From NCBI GenBank assembly GCA_020073185.1, contig JAIQFT010000070.1, positions 1 to 33,092 on the forward strand: DNA of 33,092 nt. The letters run 5' to 3'. The notes beneath the pieces are model-generated. The model saw nothing but the letters and a program-made list of their open reading frames with translations, was not told the DNA's origin and searched no databases. How positions within the stretch are numbered: the first letter of the stretch is position 1; each line of letters begins with the position of its first letter. The stretch comes from Terriglobia bacterium (GTDB lineage Bacteria; Acidobacteriota; Terriglobia; Terriglobales; Acidobacteriaceae). Positions 1-8,662 of this stretch are shown here, in pieces. A program made the translations under genes and the position numbers.

Positions 1-1
1 C

Positions 2-442
2 GTAACCCGGCGAAGTTTTCTCAGCATAGCGTCGCTGGGCAGCTTCTTTGCCGCGGTCGGCACTGCGGCAGCGGGGCTGTTCCGACTGCCGAATCCCGCT
101 GTACTGCCCGGGCCGGTGCGGCGCTTCAAGCTGGGTGCGCCGGAGCAGTTTGCCCCCGGCAGCGAAACCCTTTTTTCCGACGAGAACCTGGTGCTGTTCC
201 GCGACGACGAAGGCTTCTACGCGATCTCCACTACCTGCACCCACCTGGGATGCATCGTCTCGCGCGCCCAACAGGGGTTTGCCTGTCCCTGCCACGGATC
301 GCGTTTCGATGAGCGCGGAAAAGTGGTGGGCGGTCCGGCGCCGCGGCCGCTGCCGTGGCTGGAAATAAGTCGGGCAGCCGACGGCCAGCTCGTGATCAAT
401 GCCGACAACGAAGTACCCGGAGGCACGCGTTACCGCGTGTAG
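2..442 (+). CDS. Rieske [2Fe-2S] protein of a bc complex (5' truncated)
   Basis: The gene enters from the left edge, so its first codons are missing. The reading frame open from base 2 starts with a twin-arginine-like R-R-S-F-L followed by a hydrophobic Ala/Gly-rich stretch, as expected for a Tat signal/anchor of a Rieske subunit. The mature part carries both cluster-binding motifs: C-T-H-L-G-C (bases about 235-252) and C-P-C-H-G-S (about 286-303), giving two Cys and two His ligands for a [2Fe-2S] centre. In bc/b6f complexes this protein takes one electron from the quinol and passes it to a c-type cytochrome. The stop codon overlaps the AGGAGG ribosome site of the cytochrome b gene, so the two are co-translated. 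A GTG at 116 would remove the signal and is not the real start. Confidence 0.93.
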   Translation, partial: VTRRSFLSIASLGSFFAAVGTAAAGLFRLPNPAVLPGPVRRFKLGAPEQFAPGSETLFSDENLVLFRDDEGFYAISTTCTHLGCIVSRAQQGFACPCHGSRFDERGKVVGGPAPRPLPWLEISRAADGQLVINADNEVPGGTRYRV

Positions 443-452
443 GAGGCGAACC

Positions 453-1991
453 ATGGCGACCGCGGCCCAGGAATTTATTCGCAACCTGCAGGCATTGCCG
501 CATTCGGTGAAGGATGCCTGGTTCCGCCTGGGCAAAGAACCGGAATCGGAGCGCGAAGAGTCACAGGCTACTTTTCATAACCTGTTCCTGCACATACACA
601 GCGTGCGCGTCCACGTGCGCACTCTCAGTCCCACGCTCACCTTCGGCTTGGGCCTGATGGCGATGGGCACGTTCCTGATCACCGTGGTCACCGGCCTTCT
701 GCTGATGGTCTATTACAAGCCTTCTACCGACCTGGCGTACCAGTCGATCAAGGACATCCACTTCACGGTCTACACCGGACGGTTCATCCGCAACATTCAT
801 CGCTGGGCGGCACAGTTGATGGTCTTGACCGTGATCCTGCATATGGCGCGGGTGTTCTTCACTGGCAGCTACAAGAAGCCGCGCGAATTCAACTGGCTCG
901 TGGGATTGGGGCTGCTGGTAATCACCTTAGCCCTCAGCTTCACCGGATATCTGCTGCCCTGGGACCAGCTAGCCTACTGGGCCATCACCATCGGATCGAA
1001 CATCGCCAACTCGCCCCGTGAGCTGACCGACGCGCTCGGCGTCACGCGCTGGCTTGATCCAGGCGGTTTCCAGAAACGGCTGCTCCTGGGCGCCAACTAT
1101 GTCGGCCAGGATGCGCTGATCCGGTTCTATGTGCTGCACGTGTTCCTGTTGCCCCTGGCGCTGGTCACTCTGCTGAGCGTGCACTTCTGGCGGATTCGCA
1201 AGGACGGCGGCCTGGCGCGTCCCGAAGACCCGATGGGCGGCGAGGCGGAATGGGGCGGCGCCCGTCGAACCGTTTTCCAACCCATTCCCACCAAGACCTA
1301 CGGCTTGATGGCCCTGGTCAGAGGCAAGCGGCCAACCGTAAACCGCGGACCGGAGAACACCGTGATGAGCTGGCCGCACCTGTTCTGGGCGGAACTGGCC
1401 GTGTTCATGGTCACGGTGGCGTCCACTCTCGTGCTCTCCTTCTACTGGGACGCGCCGCTGAAAGAATTGGCCAATCCTGCGATTCCGGAAAACCCGGCCA
1501 AGGCGCCCTGGTATTTTCTCGGAATCCAGGAGCTGGTTTCGTATTCCGCGTTTACCGGCGGACTGATAATCCCGGTAATCGTGCTCCTGGGACTCGCCCT
1601 CATTCCATTCCTGGATCGGCGCTCCGAGGGTGAAGGCACGTGGTTCGGCAGTCCGGGAGAGAAATCCGTTTTCCGTTACTCGTTGGTGTTTGCGGTTCTG
1701 GTGACGGTCGTCATGCTGGCCTTTACGGTGAACTTCGGGTGGTTGCGCAACTGGTTTCCCAACATTCATCAGTTGTGGATCATCATTATTAACCCTGGCT
1801 CGCTGCTGGTGCTGATCTTCGCGGCCTGGTCGCTGCTGGTCCTGAAGCGCAAAGACTCCGTGCGTCTGGCGGCGGTTGCGCTCTTCACTTGTTTCCTGGT
1901 CGGTTTCACCATTCTGACCTATTTCGCCACCATCCACCGGGGGCCGAATTGGCTTTTCTACTGGTGGCCCTCACAGTGGCCGGTGCACTAG
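453..1991 (+). CDS. Cytochrome b (b6/subunit IV-type fused), quinol oxidation subunit
   Basis: This 512-residue membrane protein is the quinol-oxidising core of a bc complex. ATG 453 is chosen because AGGAGG lies at 441-446; the open frame reaches back to 399 but that part overlaps the Rieske gene. The four haem-b histidines are visible: His116 and His130 in one helix, His229 and His244 in another. The second pair is 15 residues apart, the spacing known for cytochrome b6 rather than for mitochondrial-type cytochrome b. A C-terminal half with several more membrane segments corresponds to subunit IV, so the b6 and IV parts are fused. The quinol-site PEWY tetrad appears to be replaced by A-P-W-Y, in a context rich in Pro/Ala. 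The Rieske gene is 10 bases upstream and a multihaem cytochrome 10 bases downstream. Confidence 0.93.
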   Translation: MATAAQEFIRNLQALPHSVKDAWFRLGKEPESEREESQATFHNLFLHIHSVRVHVRTLSPTLTFGLGLMAMGTFLITVVTGLLLMVYYKPSTDLAYQSIKDIHFTVYTGRFIRNIHRWAAQLMVLTVILHMARVFFTGSYKKPREFNWLVGLGLLVITLALSFTGYLLPWDQLAYWAITIGSNIANSPRELTDALGVTRWLDPGGFQKRLLLGANYVGQDALIRFYVLHVFLLPLALVTLLSVHFWRIRKDGGLARPEDPMGGEAEWGGARRTVFQPIPTKTYGLMALVRGKRPTVNRGPENTVMSWPHLFWAELAVFMVTVASTLVLSFYWDAPLKELANPAIPENPAKAPWYFLGIQELVSYSAFTGGLIIPVIVLLGLALIPFLDRRSEGEGTWFGSPGEKSVFRYSLVFAVLVTVVMLAFTVNFGWLRNWFPNIHQLWIIIINPGSLLVLIFAAWSLLVLKRKDSVRLAAVALFTCFLVGFTILTYFATIHRGPNWLFYWWPSQWPVH

Positions 1992-2001
1992 GGGGAATGC
2001 G

Positions 2002-3474
2002 ATGAAGGACCCCTCACGCATTTATCGTTGGATCCTGCTCGGGGCCAGCGTTCTGACCATCGTCTATCTGGTGGGCGCGGCGGTACATGAGAACTACCTG
2101 GCGCAGTGGGGCGCGGTGCAGCGCCAGTATCGCGAGATTCTCCGGCAAAAAGCCACGGACGAGCGCGGGCGCGAACTGCTGGCCAAGTTTCACATCGAGC
2201 TGAAGCAGGTCAGCCTGCCGGCCCTGGGGACGGTGGACCGCTGCGTCACCTGCCACAACGGGATCGACGATCCGAGAATGACGGATGTCACGTTGCCCCA
2301 CCGGGTCCACCCCGCGGGCATCCTCGATAAGCATCCGGTGGATCGCTTCGGATGCACCGTCTGCCATCACGGACAAGGACCAGCGACCACGTTTCGTGAT
2401 GCCAAGGCGGACGACGCCTACTGGGACTATCCTCTGCTTCCGCCGGAGATGACCCAGGCCACCTGCGCCACTTGTCACGACGCGGAGAAGTTGCCTGCAG
2501 CACAAATCCCACTGCTGCTTACCGGCATGAGGCTTTATCAGGAGAAGAGTTGCGGCGCCTGCCACAAGCTGGGAGGTCGCGGGGGTGCGTTGGGGCCAGC
2601 GCTGGACAACGAAGGCGCCAAGACGCGTCACCAGCTCATCATGAGCAATCTCGCGCCGCCACACACCACCTGGAGATGGCAGGAGGCTCACTTCCGCGAT
2701 CCCGCGGGCCTAGTTGCCGGCAGCCAAATGCGCAACCCCACCGTGACCCGGCAGGAAGCGCTGGCGCTGACGGTTTACATGCTTTCGCAGTGGAAGCGTG
2801 ATGTGCCGGAGAGTTATCTCGCTCCCGACAAGATCGAACAGAAGTATCGTGCACTGCATCCGGCACCGCTCACCGGCGAGCAAGTCTACGGGCAATACTG
2901 CGCGGCCTGCCATGGCAATGGAACTTACAGCCGCTGGGACAAAGCGTTCAAACGCTTCATCCCCGCCATTCGCGGTGTTTCTTTGATCGCGACCGCGAGC
3001 CGCGAGTATCTGACCAGCAACATCCAGCACGGCCGGCCGGGCACGCAGATGCCGGCGTGGGACAAACAAGCCGGCGGCCTGCTGCCGGAGGAGATCACGG
3101 CGGTCGCGGAGTACCTGCGAGCCGGGGCGCCGGCGGTCGAGAAAATGCCGCCCCTCACGCTGGCGGGCGATTCGGCACGGGGCTTGACGCTGTTCCTGCG
3201 CAACTGCGCCGGTTGTCACGGCATGGACGGCCGTGGGGGGATCGCGCCGGAGATCGGTAATCCGGTCTTTCAGAAGGCGGCGGCCGACGAATTCATCGTG
3301 CGCACCGTCCGCGCCGGACGGCAGGGGACCGCCATGCCCGCCTTCCAGCGACCCGATGCGCCGGCGTTCACTGACCAGGACGTCGCGGACGTTCTTGCGT
3401 ACCTGCGCACTCTCGGCGAGCACAAGCGAGGGAAGGCGGTTGCGAAGAACGTGATTCCGGGAGGTAAGCCATGA
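2002..3474 (+). CDS. Membrane-anchored hexahaem cytochrome c
   Basis: This 490-residue protein has one N-terminal membrane segment (about residues 9-28) and then a periplasmic part with six C-x-x-C-H haem sites, at Cys81, 118, 155, 184, 300 and 402. The last three sit in class-I-like cytochrome c modules with downstream Met-containing segments (S-Q-M-R-N-P, T-Q-M-P-A-W, T-A-M-P-A-F) that can supply the axial ligand. The first three are packed closely in an N-terminal multihaem part. It replaces the single-haem cytochrome c1/f expected after cytochrome b and can carry electrons from the Rieske centre to the molybdoenzyme encoded next. Its TGA overlaps the next ATG by four bases (ATGA at 3471-3474), so translation is coupled. 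The electron direction is inferred from gene order. Confidence 0.9.
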   Translation: MKDPSRIYRWILLGASVLTIVYLVGAAVHENYLAQWGAVQRQYREILRQKATDERGRELLAKFHIELKQVSLPALGTVDRCVTCHNGIDDPRMTDVTLPHRVHPAGILDKHPVDRFGCTVCHHGQGPATTFRDAKADDAYWDYPLLPPEMTQATCATCHDAEKLPAAQIPLLLTGMRLYQEKSCGACHKLGGRGGALGPALDNEGAKTRHQLIMSNLAPPHTTWRWQEAHFRDPAGLVAGSQMRNPTVTRQEALALTVYMLSQWKRDVPESYLAPDKIEQKYRALHPAPLTGEQVYGQYCAACHGNGTYSRWDKAFKRFIPAIRGVSLIATASREYLTSNIQHGRPGTQMPAWDKQAGGLLPEEITAVAEYLRAGAPAVEKMPPLTLAGDSARGLTLFLRNCAGCHGMDGRGGIAPEIGNPVFQKAAADEFIVRTVRAGRQGTAMPAFQRPDAPAFTDQDVADVLAYLRTLGEHKRGKAVAKNVIPGGKP

Positions 3475-6236
3475 GCGACAAGGACGAGTCGAACAACCAG
3501 CGGTCGCGGCGCAACTTCCTCCAGACTGCCGCCATGACGGCGGCAGCTCTGGCGATCCCTGGCTGCTCCCGCAAAGAGAAGCCGGTTCTCACCACGCTCG
3601 TCGGTGACTTCGACCCTCTCCGCAGTTATCCCTACCGCGGTTGGGAGGACTTCTATCGCAAGATCTGGACCTGGGACAGAGTGGTGCGTTCGACGCACTC
3701 CGCCAACTGCACAGGTTCCTGCTCCTGGAAAGTCTATGTCCGGAACGGGGTGATGGTACGCGAAGAACAGGCGGCGGATTATCCCCGCATCAGCCAGGAT
3801 CTGCCCGATTACAACCCGCGCGGATGCCAGAAGGGTGGCTGCTTCGTCGAGTATGTATACAGCCCGCAGAGGTTGCGGTACCCACTGATTCGCACCGGGG
3901 AACGCGGCGAGGGCAAATGGCGCCGGGCCACCTGGGACGAAGCCCTCACGCTGGTCGCCGGGAAACTGCTCGACAACGTCTACCACCACGGACCGGACAC
4001 CAACACCTTCTTTAGCGTGATCCCGGCAATGAGTCCGGTCAGCTTCTGCGCGGGGTCGCGGCTGGCGAACTACATCGGGGGAGTATTCCTTTCCTTCTAT
4101 GACTGGTACTGCGACCTGCCGCCGGGCGAGCCGCTTACCTGGGGCGTGCAAACCGAGGCCTGCGAGTGCGCCGACTGGTTCAACTCCAAGTACATCGTGC
4201 TATGGGGTTCGAATATTTCACAGACGCGCATTCCCGACGCCCACTTCGCCTACGAAGCTCGCTACAACGGCGCCAAGATCGTCTGTATCTCGCCCGATTA
4301 CAACGCCAGCGCCACGCACGCCGACCTGTACTGGCAGATCAATCCGGGCACGGACGGCATGCTTGCCCTGGGAGTGGCGCGGCTCCTCATCGACCAGAAC
4401 CTGATCGATGTTCCGTACGTGAAAGAGCAGACCGACCTGCCGCTGCTTGTGTTATCCGGTACGAAGCGTTTCTTGCGCCACTCCGATCTCGAGGCTAAAG
4501 GCAAAGAGGACGTGTTTTACGTCTGGGACACGCGACAACACCGCGCCGTACCGACACCGGGGTCGATGGGCTCGGAGCAGAAGACGATCCAGCTCAACGG
4601 CGTGGATCCGGCTCTGACGGGGAGCTTCAGCGTGCAGCTTGCGGATGGGAAAACCGCCGAAGTCACCACGGTTTTCGAGATGCTCAAAAAAGAGTTGGCC
4701 CAGTACACGCTGGACAAAGTAGCGGCGCGCACCGGCCTGCCGGCACATGAAATCGAGCTGTTCGCCAGGGAATTGGGAACACGCAAACCCGCAATGATCA
4801 TCCACGGCGCGGGGACGAACCACTGGTTCCACAACGACCTGGTCAACCGCTCGTTCATCCTGCTGGTGGCTCTCACCGGCAACGTAGGCAAGAACGGCGG
4901 CGGGTTCAACCACTACGTGGGACAGGAACGCGTCTGGCCGGAGCACGGCTTCTTTCAGCTCGCCTTTCCCGAAGGACGCCAGAAACAGCGCTTCCAGAAC
5001 ACTACGCTTTGGAGCTACGTCCACTCCACCAGCAAGGATCCCCACCTCTACAACGGCAAGCCCATCGACTGGTACATCCAGGAATCGGTGAAGAACGGGT
5101 GGATGCCGCTGTGGCCCAAGGGCGGCCGCAAGCCGCGCGCCTTCATCGTGTGGCGCGCCAACTATCTCAATCAGGCCAAGGGCAACGAGATCCTGGAGTC
5201 ATCGCTGTGGCGCGATCTCGACCTGATCGTGGACATCAACTACCGCATGGACACTACGGCGCTCTACTCCGACGTCGTGCTGCCCGCAGCCAGCTACTAC
5301 GAGAAAGTGGACATCAACACCACCGATTGCCACAGCTACGTCCATCCCTTCGGCAAAGCGCTGGAACCGTTGTTCGAGAGCAAGACGGACTGGGACATCT
5401 TCCACGCCCTGGCCGAAAAAATGGCGGAGTTGGCCACGAAGAAAGGTCTGAAGCCCTTCCACGACGATGCCTTCGACTGGAACCGCGATTTCACGCAGTT
5501 GGCGCACGACTGGACAAGCAAAGGAACCATCCTCACCGACGAGCAAGCGGCCAACTTCATCCTCGCCAACGCTCCCGAAACCAAAGACATGACCTACCAG
5601 CAGTTGCAGGAGAAGCCGCGCCGCTTTGTCGCCACCGACCCGGAGGCATGGAACAGCGACATCGAAGACGGAATCGCCTATACGCCGTTCAAGCACCAGT
5701 TAGAGAAGAAGCGGCCGTGGCGCACGCTCACAGGACGGCAGCAGTTCTACATCGATCACCCCTGGTACCTGGAATTGGGTGAGGCGTTGCCGACCTTCAA
5801 GGAACCAGTGCCGGAGAAGTATCCGCTCTACTGGAACACGCCGCACGGGCGCTGGTCCATTCACTCCACCTGGCGTGATCACCGGGCCATGCTGCGGTTG
5901 CAGCGCGGCGGCCCCATCGTTTACATGCATCCCGACGATGCCCGCAAACGCGGCCTGAGAGACAACGACTGGGTACGCATCTATAACAACGTCGGCCAAT
6001 GTGTCTGCCGCCTGCAGATCCTGCCGGGAGAAAAACCGGGCAGGGTGACCATGTATCACGGCTGGGAAAAATACCTCGGCTTCCAGCAGGGCGGCTGGCA
6101 GTCGCTCACTTACATCAAGATCAAACCTACGCAGCTCATCGGCAAGTATGGACACGTCAACTTTCGGCTGAACTACTGGGGACCGACCGGCAACAATCGC
6201 GACATCAAAGTGGAAATCGAGAAGGCAAAGGTCTGA
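3471..6236 (+). CDS. Type II DMSO reductase-family molybdopterin oxidoreductase, catalytic alpha subunit (NarG/SerA/PcrA-like)
   Basis: This 921-residue protein starts with a Tat signal (R-R-N-F-L-Q at residues 13-18, then a hydrophobic stretch), so it acts outside the cytoplasmic membrane. His76, Cys80, Cys84 and Cys119 form the H-x3-C-x3-C-x34-C site for the FS0 [4Fe-4S] cluster, the pattern of NarG and its relatives. The segment Y-D-W-Y-C-D-L-P (residues 210-217) matches the region that carries the Asp molybdenum ligand of type II enzymes. A following V-L-W-G-S-N-like pterin-binding stretch is also conserved. The length fits selenate, chlorate, perchlorate, ethylbenzene or archaeal-type nitrate enzymes (about 900-980) better than cytoplasmic NarG (about 1240). 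GGAGG precedes the ATG. The substrate is not decided by these motifs; nitrate or another oxyanion is a guess. Confidence 0.92.
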   Translation: MSDKDESNNQRSRRNFLQTAAMTAAALAIPGCSRKEKPVLTTLVGDFDPLRSYPYRGWEDFYRKIWTWDRVVRSTHSANCTGSCSWKVYVRNGVMVREEQAADYPRISQDLPDYNPRGCQKGGCFVEYVYSPQRLRYPLIRTGERGEGKWRRATWDEALTLVAGKLLDNVYHHGPDTNTFFSVIPAMSPVSFCAGSRLANYIGGVFLSFYDWYCDLPPGEPLTWGVQTEACECADWFNSKYIVLWGSNISQTRIPDAHFAYEARYNGAKIVCISPDYNASATHADLYWQINPGTDGMLALGVARLLIDQNLIDVPYVKEQTDLPLLVLSGTKRFLRHSDLEAKGKEDVFYVWDTRQHRAVPTPGSMGSEQKTIQLNGVDPALTGSFSVQLADGKTAEVTTVFEMLKKELAQYTLDKVAARTGLPAHEIELFARELGTRKPAMIIHGAGTNHWFHNDLVNRSFILLVALTGNVGKNGGGFNHYVGQERVWPEHGFFQLAFPEGRQKQRFQNTTLWSYVHSTSKDPHLYNGKPIDWYIQESVKNGWMPLWPKGGRKPRAFIVWRANYLNQAKGNEILESSLWRDLDLIVDINYRMDTTALYSDVVLPAASYYEKVDINTTDCHSYVHPFGKALEPLFESKTDWDIFHALAEKMAELATKKGLKPFHDDAFDWNRDFTQLAHDWTSKGTILTDEQAANFILANAPETKDMTYQQLQEKPRRFVATDPEAWNSDIEDGIAYTPFKHQLEKKRPWRTLTGRQQFYIDHPWYLELGEALPTFKEPVPEKYPLYWNTPHGRWSIHSTWRDHRAMLRLQRGGPIVYMHPDDARKRGLRDNDWVRIYNNVGQCVCRLQILPGEKPGRVTMYHGWEKYLGFQQGGWQSLTYIKIKPTQLIGKYGHVNFRLNYWGPTGNNRDIKVEIEKAKV

Positions 6237-6246
6237 GGGGGCAGCC

Positions 6247-7248
<1,002 letters not shown>

Positions 7249-7257
7249 GAGACTGCC

Positions 7258-7980
7258 ATGCGAACGAATCGAGTGACGCTGCTTCTGGTGGTCGTACTTG
7301 TAACCAGTACGGTCGCCGGTGCGCAGGCAGGCAAGGCGCCAGCCGGCCAGACGCTGAACGCAACGTCCCTGTCGGCAACGGCCGACATGCTCCTGAACGG
7401 CTCGGCGGTGTGGGATCAGGCTCCCGCCCACAGGATCAGCCTGAACCGCACCCCCGCGTTGTACGACACCGATGAGCCGGCATCCCTGGAAATTCCAGTA
7501 CTGGAGGTGCGAGTTGCGCGCGCAAGCGGCAAACTGCTGGTGCAGATATCGTGGGCCGATCGAAGCAACGACAGCGCCTCGCTGCCGGAGGTCCCGAATA
7601 CGCCCCCCGAGGCGCGCTTTCGCAAGCTCCCCACGGAAGCCGAGGACAGATTCTTCGACGCGGCCGCCGTCATGTTTCCGACCGAGCCGCGTGCTGTGAC
7701 GCCTTCCCTGCAGATGGGTGACACTGGTGACCCTGTGCAGATCTATTACTGGAACGCCGCGCGCGGTCCGATGCTGATGGAGGCGGCTGGACGCGGTACC
7801 ACGCGCAGGACCGGCGCCTCCTTTGCCGCACACGGCTCTTACGAGAAGGGCCGCTGGACGGTGGCTTTGGAGTTGCCCGATCTGGCGTCGGGCACGCCGC
7901 TGGCGTTTGCCCTTTGGAATGGCAGCCAGAAGGATCGCGACGGGAGAAAGTACTTTTCAGTGTGGCAGGTATTGCAGTGA
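7258..7980 (+). CDS. Haem-b gamma subunit of the molybdoenzyme (ethylbenzene dehydrogenase/SerC type)
   Basis: This 240-residue protein begins with a Sec signal peptide (hydrophobic core about residues 8-20, cut near A-G-A-Q). The rest looks beta-rich, with the pattern of the EB_dh family of haem-b-binding gamma subunits. Met153, in S-L-Q-M-G-D, is the best candidate for the axial Met known in EbdC. A conserved-looking C-terminal segment, D-G-R-K-Y-F-S-V-W, closes the domain. These soluble periplasmic subunits take the place of membrane NarI and exchange electrons with c-type cytochromes. That fits the multihaem cytochrome encoded upstream and argues against direct quinol contact. The gene follows beta by 9 bases with an AGGAG site. 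Family assignment comes from pattern and context; overall similarity to known members looks modest. Confidence 0.8.
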   Translation: MRTNRVTLLLVVVLVTSTVAGAQAGKAPAGQTLNATSLSATADMLLNGSAVWDQAPAHRISLNRTPALYDTDEPASLEIPVLEVRVARASGKLLVQISWADRSNDSASLPEVPNTPPEARFRKLPTEAEDRFFDAAAVMFPTEPRAVTPSLQMGDTGDPVQIYYWNAARGPMLMEAAGRGTTRRTGASFAAHGSYEKGRWTVALELPDLASGTPLAFALWNGSQKDRDGRKYFSVWQVLQ

Positions 7981-7987
7981 GGAGTTC

Positions 7988-8614
7988 ATGACAGCAGCCA
8001 GCGGATCCCGCGCCTCGGGGAAGCTCGATTGGGAAGACCTGGATCCGTACAGATTCTTCGCCTTGGTGTTCGCGTCGCCGTCACCCGAGCGCTTCGACAC
8101 ACTCGCGCAGCCGGCGTTGAAGGACTTGCTTGCCGGCCTGTGGCAGCAGCTACGCTGCGCGGGAGATTTCCCGGACTTCGCCTGGTTCAAAAGCCGCGAA
8201 GAATACGAAGCGGCGTACATCGCGCTCTTTGATGTTGGGATTCCCGAGCCCCCGGTACCTCTGTTCGAGTCAGCGCATGATAAGACCAGGCCCCCGCAAG
8301 AGATCGCGCTCGAGAACACGTGGTTTTACGAGGCGCTCGGACTCAGGTGGGATTCAAGATGTGCCGTCCCCGACTATCTGATCACGCAACTGGAGTTTCT
8401 CGCCGCCGTGCACTATACGTTGGAGAACGCGCCGGATTCCGCCACCCGCGGTAGTCTCGCCAAGCTCGAGACCGATTTCATAAGCCGCCACATGCTGAAT
8501 TGGGTGGCCCAGGCGGGTACCAAGGTGAATCGTGTTTCTCCTTTTGTTTTTGGTCCCCTCATGCGTCTGCTCACGGTATTTCTGCAACACCGGCGCGATG
8601 AAGTCAGCCGCTGA
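7988..8614 (+). CDS. TorD/DmsD/NarJ-family redox-enzyme maturation chaperone
   Basis: This 208-residue, mostly helical protein is the likely private chaperone that holds the alpha subunit during molybdenum cofactor insertion and Tat proofreading. The segment P-D-Y-L-I-T-Q-L-E-F-L-A matches the typical P-D-H-x-x-x-x-L-E-F-L motif of the TorD/NarJ superfamily. ATG 7988 is used because GAGGAG stands just in front of it and overlaps the stop of the gamma gene; the open frame continues upstream only through that gene. It is the last gene of the respiratory operon. No cofactor motif is expected and none is seen. Confidence 0.85.
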   Translation: MTAASGSRASGKLDWEDLDPYRFFALVFASPSPERFDTLAQPALKDLLAGLWQQLRCAGDFPDFAWFKSREEYEAAYIALFDVGIPEPPVPLFESAHDKTRPPQEIALENTWFYEALGLRWDSRCAVPDYLITQLEFLAAVHYTLENAPDSATRGSLAKLETDFISRHMLNWVAQAGTKVNRVSPFVFGPLMRLLTVFLQHRRDEVSR

Positions 8615-8662
8615 TGTCCCCACTGCCGGCGGCAGACCAGGAACAGGTCCCCCAAAGAGCAC

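Noticed and set aside
399-452. Earlier start for cytochrome b
   Set aside because: It overlaps the Rieske gene and lacks a ribosome site, while ATG 453 has AGGAGG.
969-1937. Long antisense open frame inside cytochrome b
   Set aside because: It is a by-product of high GC on the opposite strand; its translation is low-complexity (Gln/Arg/His-rich) and it has no ribosome site.
7823-7987. Earlier start for the chaperone gene
   Set aside because: The extension lies entirely in the gamma gene, is Arg/Trp-rich, and a GAGGAG site precedes ATG 7988.
8621-8634. Short GC-rich palindrome between convergent genes as a terminator
   Set aside because: The stem is only 5 bp with no T-run on either strand; evidence is too weak.
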